DNA of 64,000 nt from the NCBI GenBank assembly GCA_036346355.1, contig CM070585.1:7207001-7271000 (forward strand), written 5' to 3'. The notes under the pieces are model-generated. The model was not told the origin of the DNA, did no database searches, and was given only the letters and a program-made list of their open reading frames with translations. Numbering within the stretch: the stretch's first letter is position 1; each line of letters starts with the position of its first letter. This DNA comes from Rhipidocladum racemiflorum. Lineage: Eukaryota; Streptophyta; Magnoliopsida; Poales; Poaceae. Positions 9,409 to 21,613 of this stretch are shown here, one piece after another. The position numbers and the translations under genes were made by a program.

Positions 9409-12400
9409 TATAACACCCTAGGAATTTTAGAAACAAAATAAAGTGGATCATTATGCTTTTCATGTAATTATAGATTTTATACTAAATTTATTTGAACAAA
9501 AATTTAATTTCATTAATTAATTCTTTTTTCATCCAAATTAGATCATTATAAAGAAAGTTATAAAAATTTCAAATAACTAACAAAGAAAATAATATTTAAA
9601 ATACTAAAATATCTGAAATGAATAAAAATGAATTTTTCATAATTTTTTGTAAAAATGCACATGCTTTAAAAATTCAATTACTAATTAAAAATAGAAAACT
9701 TCCAAGAATTTTAATTTGAAATCTACAAAAGCAAACTAAATAAAACTAAAGACATTAGAAACTCCATCCAAATATCTCCCTCCAAGAATTTTTTCAGAGA
9801 TTGTTTAATCACTTAAAGCCACCAAAGTGTACTACCAAAACATCAAGCTGGAAATTAGGAAAAATGAAATCCAGCTACAGTGCGTACATGGAGTGCATGA
9901 CATAATGTCTTGGCCTCGCTGTTTGCCCACTGTCACTCCATCACACCTTACTACCATTTCATTCGTAATTGAGTTGCAGCACTGTCGGCCCAGCCTCACA
10001 CTGTCGGCCTCCCCTTCCCCCTTCTCCTCTCTCCGCCCATACCACAACGCGATGGCCATGCCACGCGCGGGCGCGTGTAAAGCTCGCGCACCATGTGGCC
10101 ACGCGTTGGCACGCCTTGCCGAGTCCACCACCCACTCCACCGCCTCTCCTGCTCTGCGCACTCCGCCATAAAGCCACAGAGGCCGTCTCTCCCTCTCCTT
10201 TGCTCCTCCTACCTCGCTCCCATCATCGAAATGAGTTCAGAGCTCGGGGACATGGTCAGCTAGCCCATCTCGTGCAATCCAATGCCCGGGTGAGCTCCTC
10301 TGCCAGTTCTTCTTGCCAAAAGACTCCAATCAGTCTCTTAACTCCTTCCCTTGCTTTGATTTTAGCTCAAATCGGCCAAGCTGCCACCACCGTAAATTCT
10401 ACTTTGTCCACTCTGGCCGCACGTTGCCAGCCCAATTTGTAGCACCTCCGCTGCTCTGAGGTATCCTGCTTGACTGCCCTTAGCTCCCTGATGCTTTCCC
10501 CTCCCTTAGCCGAGATTAAGCACCTTCCTTCTGATCTTCCGGCAGCGACCATCGTCGTGCTCCGCCCGTCCACGTCGCCGCCTCACCATGGTCTCACCCT
10601 GATGCAACCGACATCTCCCCTAGGTTCATGACCATCCCCACTTGCTCATCGAGTCGTTGGCCGGACCTCTCTGCCGCTACCTTGCTACCGGCGAGCTCCC
10701 CTGGCTCCTTTATCACATACCACTAACAGGCGGGCCCAAGCCATCAGTTACACACGCTCACACGCCCTCTGACGGGTGGGGTCACCTTGTCAGTCAGCAC
10801 GACAAATTTTGAAATCGCACGAAAAGGCAAGGTACGCTTTCTGAGTTGGAAAGCGTATTTTCCAATTTTCAGTGATTTTTTCAAAACTGAACCTATTTAA
10901 ATTCTTATAACTTTTGCTAAAAACTCCAAATTTAGTGATACAAGTTTCTAAATTTATGTAAATTCCTATAGATTTTGAATGTGCAAAAAAAAATTTAGTT
11001 TTGGTCACTGTAAGGTAAATGAGCTCAAATTTAAACTATAGGCCAAAAATATGCAATATATAAAATTTGCACAAATCAACTTAGAATTTGATGGGATAAG
11101 TTTTATCATGTTAATAAGCCCATAATATCCCCAAATATGTAAAATTTTTTTGAATTTGGACTTAATTTGTAATAAATACTAAAATAGTTGAATTTCAATA
11201 CATGAAAAATCTAAATGTTTATAACTTGTGCAATTTAAATTCAAATTTAGTGAAACCAAATCCTAGGGACTTTAAAAATGTTTCTCATACTATGTATGCA
11301 AAAATATTTAGGTGTGCTGGTTACTCATGTTTATACCTTACAAATATTCAAGCATTATGAAAAATGTGAAAAATGAGCAAATAATGCAACTAGTTTTTAA
11401 AATCTCTAAAATAAAGTCATAAAAATGAAATCCTATCACTGTATCTTAAACCTTAGGTTCAAAATGCCTTAATACTTTCCTTATGCATAAACTCAAGAAA
11501 TATGCTTTATATATGTACACCACTAAATTGATAACTTGGTAAGATATTATAAATGAATCCTAATAATTTTAGTCTCTTGAATTTGAAATTAATATTATAC
11601 ATAAATATAATCTTAGCTTCTTGAATTTAAGAAATAATAATAACATATACATAAAATACCAGAAATCATAATCTAGATTAAACCCTAGGATATCTTTTTG
11701 CTTAATAGCATGAAAAGGACCAAATCGCAAATGAGGGAACTAATAGAACCAACTTGCACATTACGATAACCCTAAAATTAATCTTAAAACCACATACATC
11801 ACTTTCGGTAAGTTTTAATTTGGTTTTATATTTGACTTTTTTTGCCCTATTTTAAAACCTGTTATTTTGTTGTTTTAACATGCTTATTCTAAAACAACAA
11901 GTAGATGCTGACGAATCTGAGTATGTTGATAACGATTCCACCACCGATCTTGATTACCTACCAAATGACGAGCATCAAGGCAAGCACCCTCATTTGATCA
12001 TTTTGATCCCATATTTTACGATGTTTATGTCGTTTTATCAAATTATTATGCATGCATGTAATTTTTGTAAAGTTGCTATATTTTAGGAATTTGTAGTTTT
12101 ATTGCTAAAATTATGGGATTTCCTTAATTATATTGATATGAGAACCTTATTGAGCCCTAAGCTAGGTTTAAACATTCTATGAAATGTTGAATGGGTATAA
12201 TCGAGTAATAACTGCATTTACTTAGTTGTGCTATAGAAGTTGTAAGGATGGGTATACTAGTCGATCAAATTTGAAATATGTTGGACATGATTAAAGGTGG
12301 ATTATATATTGGTAAAAATGAAAATAAAACTTATAACTGGTTGTACAAGGGATGAACTTGCACTGTGCGAGGGATGTACTTGCACGTTGATAGGGGAGAT

Positions 12401-12849
12401 TCTCGCCTGAGTCAACATAAGGACCGAACTTAATGTTATCGCCTGGGTTAATTTGTGCAACCACATGTGTTAGTATAGGATAGTCTTAACTTAGTAAATT
12501 AGTTAAGTTTAGCCTTGCATTTTGGTAGCCCAAAGTAGTAAGGACGAACCAGGTGTACAGTGTCATTCGTAGGTGCTCCCTTCACTGAGGCGTTGGAACT
12601 AAAGCATTCCAATACAATCGTGTATGCCCTACCATGGGGGTAAATGATGCGATGGGATGTAAACTATCATTAATACTGTGTGTACGGGTCTGAATTTCCA
12701 AAGGACGCGATTGGGTGTGAACCATCGTTAATACTGTGTGTACAGGTCGGGATTTCCACCGCCATAGCAAGGATTACCTGGAGCTGGTGCAAGGTTAGCA
12801 CTACTACAAGAATGTACATTAGAATCGGTTCTTTTTCGTCATCACAATC

Positions 12850-13481
12850 TGTCGGGGATTGACTATCTGACAGAGGACCGTTGTACCCCCAAAAGATCCT
12901 GAAAGTACCGACCATACAGCACCATCGAAAGATGCTCGGGAGAGCGTCCGAGCAACACAACCCCCGAGCATACGTGTCTATCCGTTCGCCTACGACCGTT
13001 CCGGGTGGTCACGAGCATCCATGCTCGTGAAGGACATGCGGATGCTCGGGCGAATGGTCGAGGGACCCGGTCACGCCACTAGAAAGGAAGGTGGCAACCA
13101 ATCCGCCGAAAATCAAGGGCAGGTGCACCGGGAATTCAAAACAAATGCGCAGATCAAGGGCCCCAGATCGTGGGCACTACAGTTATGGAAGCGTGGCATA
13201 AATCTAGGGGGTAGTTACCTTATGTACAGCATGAGATTCTGTATTTAATCCCCCCGAAAACACCTGTAAAAGGGGGGCTCTTTTTTCGACCAATCATAAA
13301 CACAATACACTGGAGTAGGGCTGTTATCTCGGCAGTGAGAGGCCCGAACCAGGATAAACCCCGCGTGTTTCTCCCATCTTGGCATCGCTCGGACGTTCCC
13401 CCTTGCTCGTACGAAGGGGCCCCTGTTGATCCCTCATTCAACAAGTAAGCTCGGCGGGAGCCCGTTCTCCAATCGTCGACA
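12850..13481 (+). mobile_element. solo LTR (632 bp) nested in the CACTA element
   Basis: It begins TGTCGGGGATTG and ends AATCGTCGACA, flanked by a perfect 5-bp duplication CAATC (12845-12849 and 13482-13486). Removing it restores a CACTA subterminal repeat (cacaatcggtt). The 3' part (ggagtagg..gtgagaggcccgaa) matches that of the LTR at 60459-61145, so both belong to one family. No internal region or second LTR is present. Confidence 0.93.
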
Positions 13482-14524
13482 CAATCGGTTTTGGTGGCGA
13501 TAGAAAGTCCAACGACAGTAATGAGGAAGCGTTATCACAGTCGGTTTTCTCCCCGATTGTTTATCACAATCGGTTCTAACAAAGAACCGATTGTGATGAG
13601 TCCATTTCACTATTGTTGATAAACTCTACTCCTCATGTACTCTTTATCCCTCTCTGATGTACTAATAAGATTAATAAGTTGACATGGCACATTGGTACCT
13701 CCTTCAAGATATATTTCCCTGGTAATGTTCGACTTCAAGTATGTAAGGTGCAGGCAGATGATTCAATCAGGGAGATGAAAAGAAGAATAAAATCATATCG
13801 TCTCACTTAATTCTTTCACCCAATAAAGCAAAAAACAATGAATCAGGTAAATATTCCTTTGCACAGATAAGTAGCTAGGTCCTATGAGGTTCTCATAGAA
13901 AGAATAAAGAAAATAAAAGAAAAGAAAAAGGGCAAAGTACAACGTTAACCGAACAAATGAGAAAAATAAGAATAAAATAGAAGGCTCGCCTAAGTATGCA
14001 ACCTTAGGCCTGAGCTTATGAATCTCTTGTTCTTGAATTCTAGCTCTTCATCTCATTCTTTGACCAGATGAACCAAGATATCACCTGTCTTCGGTTGGTG
14101 CAGTCCCTCCCCATGGTTGGCAACTCTTGTACCTTGCCCACAAATCCAAGTAGGAGAAAGGCTCTTCTCAATCAACTTGCTAGATTATAGTTGCCTTGCC
14201 CCTGCCACACTATGGCTATAGCCGGCTTCCTAAATTGCAAGCCACGAAAGCAGCACCAAAAATCACAACATGAAAGCAAATCATACCAGATCATAAGTCC
14301 AAAATCCAAGAAAGTGGTGGTGAAACGACAAACATATAATGCAAGTAAGAGGGAGAGCAGGAGAGGGAGAGGAGCACGTGGAGGAGATGAGTGGCGAGCA
14401 CAAGGGTGTGTTTAAATATATAGGGCAGTGATTTTTCCAGTGAAATTATTTTAAAATTGGAACCCGCTCGACGCCCAAATTTCACTTTGGTGTCTAATTT
14501 TCACTTTGGCGGGATTATCCCGAG
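13482..14524. other. AT-rich interior of the CACTA element
   Basis: Between the nested LTR and the right subterminal array there is about 1 kb without a supported gene. Short frames exist (for example 14191-14415) but show no motif. A stretch near 14040-14240 is of mixed composition and could be captured host DNA. Confidence 0.4.
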
Positions 14525-16111
14525 CACATCACAATCGGTTCTGATCTACAACCGATTTATGACACCCCTCATCACAATCGGTTCTAGCTGAGAACCGATT
14601 GTGATGACAGACCCCCTTATTACAATCGGTTCTTATATGGAACCGATTGTGATGAGATGCCACTTATCACAGTCGGTTGTGAGCTAGAACCGATTGTGAT
14701 GAGTCCCCTCATCACAATCGGTTCTGAGATAGAACCGATTGTAATAACCTATTACCAAAATTTACAGATTAGATATATGTATCACAATCGGTTTTTTAGT
14801 CAAAAATTTGGAACCGATACAGATGAAGCGATAGTGATGTACCATTCTGTAGTAGTGTAGGCTCTAGCTAGTTGAACGATTTTGTTACAATCTAGCAAAA
14901 CGGGTAATGTATGTATCGCGTGGCATGGTTGACATGATTGCTAGAATGTGTTGTGTGGGTAAAGTGTATACTCTCTACAGAGATTGAAATATAATTAATT
15001 AGCCATACTCATGGTCAAGAGCAACTTGGAAAAATAATGTCAAGTATAGTTTTATTTTTTGTGAAGATTTGGAAAATGTGTTGTAACGGGTTGGTATTGT
15101 ACTTAACTTATGGTTGGCTGTGTTTTTCTTGCTGTTCATGGCCATGGAGGGTCACAATATGATGAAATTAAACTTTATTTACTGCTATTATTTTCATATC
15201 AAATGCTCTTTACAATTCTATTACCATTTGATAAACTGCTCACTTGCAAATAAAATCTGCCTTACGTTGAAAATAAACTTAGTTTAGAAGCTTGATTCCT
15301 TTGGACTAATCATGCATGTATATTTATTTTCATACACTAAAGTCTTGCGAGAGTACATACGTGTACTCACCGTTTGCTCAATTTAAAATGTTTAGACCAA
15401 GGTAATGAAGAGGTTCCCGATGATACTTACTTCGCACTAAGGACAGATGACTTCTTGGACGGATGAACTAAGGCTTCCCCCAGTCGGTTACCTCTGGGTT
15501 ATGGATGGGCATACTGCTATCACACTTTTGGTTTACGCTTTATTTTCGCTGCATTTTACTCTTATGTGTTATATTTGGCCAGTTAGCCATGGACTTGTAA
15601 TATTAAGTAGATGTAATAGCTCTTGCTCTACTTTTTTGCTATGTTAATCACATGTGTGTATGTGTAATGATTCATCTCGAATGCGTGATATGTGAGCGCT
15701 AGGCTTTGATCTTGGGAACTAGCGCTGGACACATATCCGGGTACTCAGAATTATCCTCAACCATCCGATGTGTGGACATGAGAAACCGTCGTTTCTTACC
15801 TACTACGACGCACACCCCTTAGTGTGTGTGGGTGGTACCAAGGTTCTGAGGCAGCCGGCATATGCTGCGCCCAGAAGGGTTGGTTTCAATCCCGGTATGG
15901 TTCTTCAGAACAGAATCGAAACTTTCTTGGATGCGTAAGTTTGTATGATGATAATCAGGTGGTTCATATTTGTTTGAGTGAGGGCCATTTGGTTATCATT
16001 CCGTGCACGTGACAATTAGTGGTAGTGAGCATACAATTAAGTGGAGTATGGGTGTCACTTCTAGTCCAACACACGAGAATGAGGTCCGATCCGTATTTCC
16101 GGGTGCCCACA

Positions 16112-17361
16112 CACGCTTCATCCTAATGGTGGTTGTGGTGAGCCTTTCCAAGCTTTACAGTGGGGAGCAGTAGGCAATGCAGTCGCATCCTTCGAGCTCC
16201 ACAGTGGGAACCAACACCGCATCCTCTAAGCTCAATTGTGGAGTGCGGGGAGCTGCACTGGGTGTTGATGTGGTAGAAGAAGAGCTTAGGCCAAATTGAA
16301 GAAGGGGAAGGAAAGCACGATCCTGCTAGAAGGATATGAGATGTTACAAATAGTTCATCATTTAGATGTTGGAGCAGGTAATTTGGGATGTTACCTCTCC
16401 TATTCTGGTGTGTACATTGTTGCAAGTATTTTTTAGATTTGTTGTAATAACTTTCTTAAATTGTTGCATGAGGTGTTTTAATTTGTTACAATGTGTCTTC
16501 TTAAATGTTGTAGCAAGAGGAATTTTAATATACCTCCACTACTTCATAGCCACTACAAAATTTAGAAGATCTGCTCGCTCTCTTTGCCCATGCTTCTGCT
16601 TCTTGCCTCCTACCAATGAGCACAACAATAAAGTGTTGATGTCAGTGAGGCACGGGACCACCTACCTTGTTGTCTCCTATGCTCACTAGGGATCATTGTC
16701 TCAATATCAAGGTCGAGCGACTCCTCCCCCTTGAGCAATTGGAGCTGGTGGTGGAGCTCTATGGCTGGGGTGGTAGGGCCTCTTGAGTTTAGGAAGGAGG
16801 TGGTGGTAGTAGCTAGACTCGCCTATTGCTAGATCCAGACCTGCTAGCGATGAGGCGATATTGTAAGCCAGCCTCCATCTCTTCTTCATCCGAGCTCATC
16901 TCAATTGTCGCATTAGTTAAGTCAAATTGTTGCACGAGTTTTCTCTTAATGTTGCATTTCCTTCTTCAAAATGTTGCAGCAATTTTTAGTGATTTTGCAT
17001 TTGTTAGAACAATAATGTATATTTATTGGAGTATTTTTCTTGTAATATTGAATTGATAGTTGTTATTTGCTAACAATAATGTTAGCATTTTTTTTGTAAT
17101 AGTTGTTATTGTATTGGAGAGAGGTTTTTGTTCTAAGCTCAGGAACCAATTGTTGTGTCTCATATTTTTTTTTCATAAATTGAAGGATTGATATAAACTA
17201 TGACAGGATATACTACTACAGCATCACTCAAACTGGTACAAGGACCAACTAGATCCACAAGAAGATATTGTGAGGCCTGTAGTTGTATGCTAAGTTAACT
17301 GCCCGCTGGCAATTCGTTGGTTACATACACTAGTCGAGTACGCCCGTAGTTAGTACTCTAC
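16112..17361. other. unassigned, repeat-like intergenic DNA
   Basis: No coding gene was recognised. Two clusters of the phrase ttgttgca/ttgttgtaa (16420-16520 and 16920-17110) suggest a repeat family. A Gly/Pro-rich stretch at 16700-16860 gives only chance frames. Confidence 0.35.
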
Positions 17362-18157
17362 CATCACTACAGGAAAAACCACTAAACTCGACAGCCAAAA
17401 CCGTCTACCCTAGAGATAAAACCGTCCACCATATGTAGGGTCGACAGCCGGCCGTCCACCCTAAGCCGCCGAAAGTAAGTGGTCGACCATAACATTAAAT
17501 TCGACGGGCTAACCGTCCACCCTATTAGGATCGACGGCCAAATATGGGCCGTCCACCATAATTACTTTAGGGTGGACGGCCAGTGGCAGTTGTCCACTCT
17601 ATGTCAGGGTGGACGGGCTTTTTATGCCATCGACCATAATAACATTAGGGTGGACGTCCTTTTCCACATGGCCGTCCACCCAAAGCCTGACCCGGGCTAC
17701 CTGCGCACATTAGGGTGGACGGCCACGTGGAAAAGGCCGTCCACCCTAAGCCTGACTGGGCTGCCTACGCACATTAGGGTGGATGGCCACGTGGAAAAGA
17801 CCGTCCACCCTAATTAATCAGGGGTAAAAAAAAAACAATTCGACAGCATCTTCATTCTGAATCAACACTCATACAGAATCAGCATCCTCATTTACAATTT
17901 ATACATTCATATCCATATTCACAGCATCCATATATATATACTCACAATTCATATCCATACATTCACAAATTACAAACTCATCACAATTCATATCCATACA
18001 CATTCATAAATCACATCCACAAATCAACATATAATTTACATTCAACAAAAGTTTGATACAGAGGTTTCCAACAAAAATTCAACGTATATCACATGTCCAC
18101 AAATCGACAAAGTTCAACAAAAGTTTGATATACAGATAGCACATCACCTCAGTCATT

Positions 18158-18585
18158 CTAGCTAGGGGGAGGAAAAACCGAAGGTATACCAAGCATCTCA
18201 TTGACAAAGTCCGCCGAAGCATTGCTAGTGGGCTCGGCACCACTTCCCACATGTTGAGCTGCACCAGCTGATCTTGAAGCCTCCTACAAAGCAAGAAAAC
18301 AATGTATAACTTCGAACATTATTTTCAATGACTTCCCAAATTACAATTTTTGGCGATAGAAGTATCGTGTCCGGAGTGTTTTGAGTTGGAAGCCGGATTG
18401 GGTACTGGAATGGATGTTGGAACTGTGGTGGTACCCCTGATCCAGAAGCCTACCAATTAAAGAAAATGAATTAGAATATTTATCTTGTGAGTTGAAAACA
18501 ACAATTCTTCACGAATTAACATATATTACCCTGTCTGGCATATTATGTGGAAATCGATTTCTAAAGCCGTTGACACTAGCTGGAA
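18158..18585 (-). pseudogene. minus-strand 3' exon remnants inside the CACTA element
   Basis: Three minus-strand segments have splice signals and open frames. 18585-18530 has a TTTACAG acceptor and a GTAATA donor. The second opens at 18449 after TTGGTAG and encodes ASGSGVPPQFQHPFQYP. The third, 18283-18158, follows TTTGTAG and encodes EASRSAGAAQHVGSG then ADFVNEMLGIPSVFPPPS before a TAG at 18158-18160. The polar, low-complexity tail resembles C-termini of proteins carried by plant CACTA elements (an inference). No catalytic domain remains, so this is the truncated end of an internally deleted element gene. Confidence 0.5.
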
Positions 18586-18659
18586 CTGTAAAGAAAGCAT
18601 GAAAGTACGACATATCAACGTTTTTTTATACCTTTAGGTTTTTAAAACCGTCGACCCTA

Positions 18660-19080
18660 GCCGGATTGGGACCTCAGCAAGACAACAGAGGAGCGGAGGG
18701 GGTCGGTCGAGTCACCAACGGGTGGAGGAGCAACCGGCGGCCGGCGGGGAACTGGGGTGGCTGCCCTCTGGGAGGCAGGGCGGCGGCGTCCCTCGCGGCG
18801 GCGGAGACCCTCGAGGAGGCGATGGCGGCAGTCAGGGAGGCAGCGGCGGCCCTTGGGGCTGCGATGAGCCTCGGGGAAGCGGTAGCCTTCGGGAGGCGGC
18901 GTCGGCCCTCGAGGCGGCGGTGGGCGGTGGCCGTCGGGGAGGTGGCGGACGGGCCACCGGCGGGCGAAGGGGGCAGCTGGGCCACGGCCGGAGCGGTGGC
19001 GGCGAGAAATCGGCGCACACAGATCTACCGAGAGCAAGCTGGCAATGGGGATCAATCAGGTCGGGTTCGGGGAGGTAATG
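18660..19080. repeat. GC-rich, GGC/GGA-biased low-complexity block in the CACTA element
   Basis: Simple repeats of ggcggc, gagg and cctcg give Ala/Gly/Arg/Pro-rich frames on both strands. None shows a fold or motif, so no gene is called. The block may form secondary structure or be captured GC-rich exon DNA. Confidence 0.6.
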
Positions 19081-19547
19081 CCAAAGCACTTATGGTCGAC
19101 GGCCACATAGGCTGTCCAGCCTAGTGCTTAAGGTCGACAGCCCAACAAATACCGTCCACCCTAATGCATTTATGGTCGACGGCCCCGCGATATGCCGTCC
19201 ACCCTAGTGCCCGCTTATGGTCAACGGCCACGTAGGCCGTCCACCCTATATTATGGTGGACGGCTTATCTGTTGGTTGTCGACCCTAATGGTTCCTGCAC
19301 TTTTTTCGCGGTTAGGGTAGAGGGCCATTCTTTGAGCCATTGAGCTTAAGCTAATTATGGTCGATGGGTTATTTTGGCTGTCTACCATATATTTAGCCGT
19401 GGACAATAAGTGCTTTTCCTGTAGTGCATGCATGCATGCTGCACAAATTGTCTCCGTGCCGAGCCCAACGCTACACACCGGCCGTCGTCCCCAGAAATAA
19501 ATTTGGTGGAGGAGGTGTGCAAACTCCTTCCCGTACATACCCGATAA

Positions 19548-19704
19548 TGATTGATACCACGTAGATAATCCTGCAATCCAACGTCACGATATTAAAGTGG
19601 GGATTTTGAACTCACCTCTTACTATTTCGATATAATTCTAGACATTAAGTCGTCACTTAATATCATAATGTTAGATTACAGGATTGTCCATGTGGCATCA
19701 ATCA
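19548..19704. mobile_element. foldback MITE, about 157 bp
   Basis: The left arm (tgattgataccacgtagata, continuing through aatcctgcaatcc and cgatattaa) is complementary to the right arm ending ccatgtggcatcaatca. The arms extend about 50 bp with a short loop. A target duplication could not be fixed. Confidence 0.75.
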
Positions 19705-20467
19705 ACATTAGATATGTAAAAAAAAAAAAAAGAGTTTGCACGTCTCTTCAACCGAATTTATTTCCGTCGTCCCACCACGCTGGCCAGAGTAAGCATGCAG
19801 CACCAGAAAGGTGAAATGCGCACGCATATCCTGCCATGCGGCATGCGTTCCGTGTTGCTTCGGCGAATTAAACGAAGGTTCCTGCGTACATGGCTGCCAC
19901 TGCAGCTCGCTTGCAAGTGGTGCTCGGCTCTTAATGCGTAACGCATTGACGGCTCCGAATGGCTCGATGGCCATTGTTGACACGTTCTAGCTAGCTAGGC
20001 CCTCCCTGCGCTGCATGCAGGACCATCGCCGACGACGTACGAAGACCACTGCTACTGGCCAGCCGAGATCGGGCACCATGCCATGATACTTCCTGTATCC
20101 ATTCATAACTCGGCGCATCAAAGGCACGAGCATTTTTTACACCTAAATGCGTCACTCGTGGCGTACGTGGCCTCATATGTGTGTCTATATATATATAATA
20201 GATGTTGTTTTAGAATTTTCCATTTTAACCAAGAGACATGTAGAAATGACCAAATCGTTCTTCTTCATTGGCCCACAATAATAAATAACATTAATAATAA
20301 TTAATAGTAGATGTATGCAAAGGAAAAAGCAATTAAATTATTTCTTGAAATTGTATAATGACATATACTTTGGAACAAAATTTAAAAATTAGAATGATAT
20401 ATATTCAGAGGGAGCAATACTTTTCCTTCTCTAAATATAGGTCGTCATGGGGGTTAATAAAGTCAAT
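19705..20467. other. unassigned intergenic DNA
   Basis: A poly(A) run at 19719-19732 and moderately GC DNA (19750-20180) with palindromic ctagctagc and gcatgc motifs. No exon or repeat could be recognised. Confidence 0.35.
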
Positions 20468-21006
20468 CATTACAACAGATTTGGCCATTAGTACCGGTTC
20501 GTGATTGTCATCAGTACCAATTTTTGAACCGGTGGGCATCAGTACCGGTTCCACCAACTGGTATTGATGGCATTAGAATGTTTCAAAATATGTCGAGGAT
20601 GTATGGGAGAAGCGGGACTTGAACCTGCAACCTCGTGACTCCAGCCTCACCCTTCTAACCAACCCACCCACCATCGCGTAATGATATACATAGAATATGA
20701 ATTCCTTTTGAACTTTCCTGAAACGAGCCATCAGTATTAGTTGGTAACACGAACCGGTACTGATGCACTCTCATTAGTACTGGTTCGTGTTACCAACCGG
20801 TACTGATGCCCCGTGCCTATAGTAACGGTTCGTGTCACTAACTGGTACTAATGTGAGGGTATCAGTACCGGTTCATGTTACCAACCGGTACTGAAAGCCC
20901 ACTACAGTCCTGTAGCTAATGAACCAATACTGATATCACTATCAGTATTGGTTCAAATCCAATCGGTAGTGATGTACCGGTAGTAAAGTCTAACTTTCTA
21001 GTAGTG
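20468..21006. mobile_element. short CACTA-type element with AAT target duplication
   Basis: The right end (ctttctagtagtg) is a typical CACTA terminus and the left end (cattacaacagattt) a degenerate partner. AAT lies on both sides (20465-20467 and 21007-21009). Subterminal palindromes are built from gtaccggtt / aaccggtac. The element is 539 bp with no ORF and contains a tRNA-like segment at 20605-20671. Confidence 0.8.
20605..20671 (-). other. tRNA-derived sequence inside a CACTA-type element
   Basis: On the minus strand a tRNA-like arrangement is seen: an A-box-like ttggttagaaggg, then 30 bases later a B-box-like gcaggttcaagtcccgc with a near-complete T arm. The 5' end (gggtggg) pairs poorly with the 3' end (ttctccc), so a functional tRNA is unlikely. 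It may be a captured tRNA or SINE head. Confidence 0.5.
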
Positions 21007-21009
21007 AAT

Positions 21010-21605
21010 CTTTCAAAAAATAGACCATTAGTATATGTAAAGATAAATACACGGACTATATGGAAATAATGTCGGTGAATTTGCCTTGCAAAATACTTTC
21101 GTAATGTATTTATTTTTTGTTATTTCTAGTATATTAATTATGACAAAAATCCATTGTCGAAGTCTTGTATGTAAGAATGTAAAAGAGTAAAAAAAAATTT
21201 ACATTTGTCAACGGGGAGCGCGTCATTTCCATAAGAACGAGAGGTCAAAGTTAAATGACGGTAGACGCCGCTATACATCAGCTGCCTGCCCGTACTGTTG
21301 TCTACATGCATTCATGCACGTCGACGTCGCGAGCGCATCCCTGCTAGCTTATGCCGCCCAACTTGTCTGGCGCATTGATCGTTGTACATTCGTAAGTGGT
21401 GATCATGACGTTGACTAGCTAGCTAGCTCTAAATGGATAGTGCGACTAGTTAGTCTTGAGACTATTTATGGATCGGTCGCGTCAAAGAAATGATTTCCTG
21501 GCGAGCTGCGTGAGCACACGCACGTACTCGGTTGGCTTCTGGTGGCAAATTCTTGACTTGATTCCTAATTAAGTTCAACATGGAACTTAAGCAAGTAGGA
21601 GTACG
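21010..21605. other. unassigned intergenic DNA
   Basis: AT-rich first half and a mixed second half with ctagctagctagctag at 21416-21428. No gene, RNA or element boundary was recognised. Confidence 0.35.
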
Positions 21606-21613
21606 CACAAAAC

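Larger units (their letters stand above)
12799..14857. mobile_element. non-autonomous CACTA transposon with TAG target duplication
   Basis: The left end is CACTACTACAAGAATG and the right end CATTCTGTAGTAGTG, an imperfect inverted pair typical of CACTA (En/Spm) elements. TAG precedes (12796-12798) and follows (14858-14860). The paralogous sequence at 36871-36890 reads aaggttagactctagctag with no insertion, which is the empty site. Subterminal arrays alternate cacaatcggtt and its complement, forming many short hairpins (14525-14820). No transposase is present. A solo LTR (12850-13481) is nested inside. The net element is about 1.42 kb. Confidence 0.92.
9409..16111 (+). mobile_element. giant-LTR-like retroelement sequence (copy 1), split by a CACTA element
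   Basis: It begins TATAACACCCTAGGAATTTT, close to the TGTAACACCC start of giant grass LTRs, and ends near CCGGGTGCCCACACA. The layout parallels the bounded 4.39-kb LTR at 26653-31041: AT-rich start, GC-rich leader at 10000-10750, AT-rich body, then blocks such as GTGTACTCACC near the 3' end. The right part (12404 onward) is clearly homologous to 36474-38105. No conserved ORF is seen. Subtracting the 2.06-kb CACTA insertion leaves about 4.6 kb. The outer limits are approximate. Flanking cgctc/cgctt would be a 4/5 target duplication, which is weak. Confidence 0.5.
17365..19426. mobile_element. CACTA transposon (2062 bp) with CAT target duplication
   Basis: The ends are CACTACAGGAAAAACCACT and AGTGCTTTTCCTGTAGTG, an inverted pair of at least 13 bp. 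CAT flanks on both sides (17362-17364 and 19427-19429). Subterminal regions carry many direct and inverted copies of agggtggacggcc / ggccgtccaccct (17400-17815 and 19090-19390). The interior has minus-strand exon remnants (18158-18585) and a GC-rich repeat (18660-19080). Confidence 0.95.

Noticed and set aside
13000..14500. CRISPR-like or regulatory meaning of the regular hairpin repeats
   Set aside because: The repeats are subterminal arrays of a CACTA transposon with clear ends, in a plant genome.
18666..19124. 152-codon plus-strand ORF
   Set aside because: Low-complexity Gly/Ala/Arg sequence with open frames on both strands inside a CACTA element, and no motif.
20605..20671. Functional tRNA gene on the minus strand
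   Set aside because: Acceptor stem pairing is poor and it sits in a transposon. Only tRNA-derived is supported.
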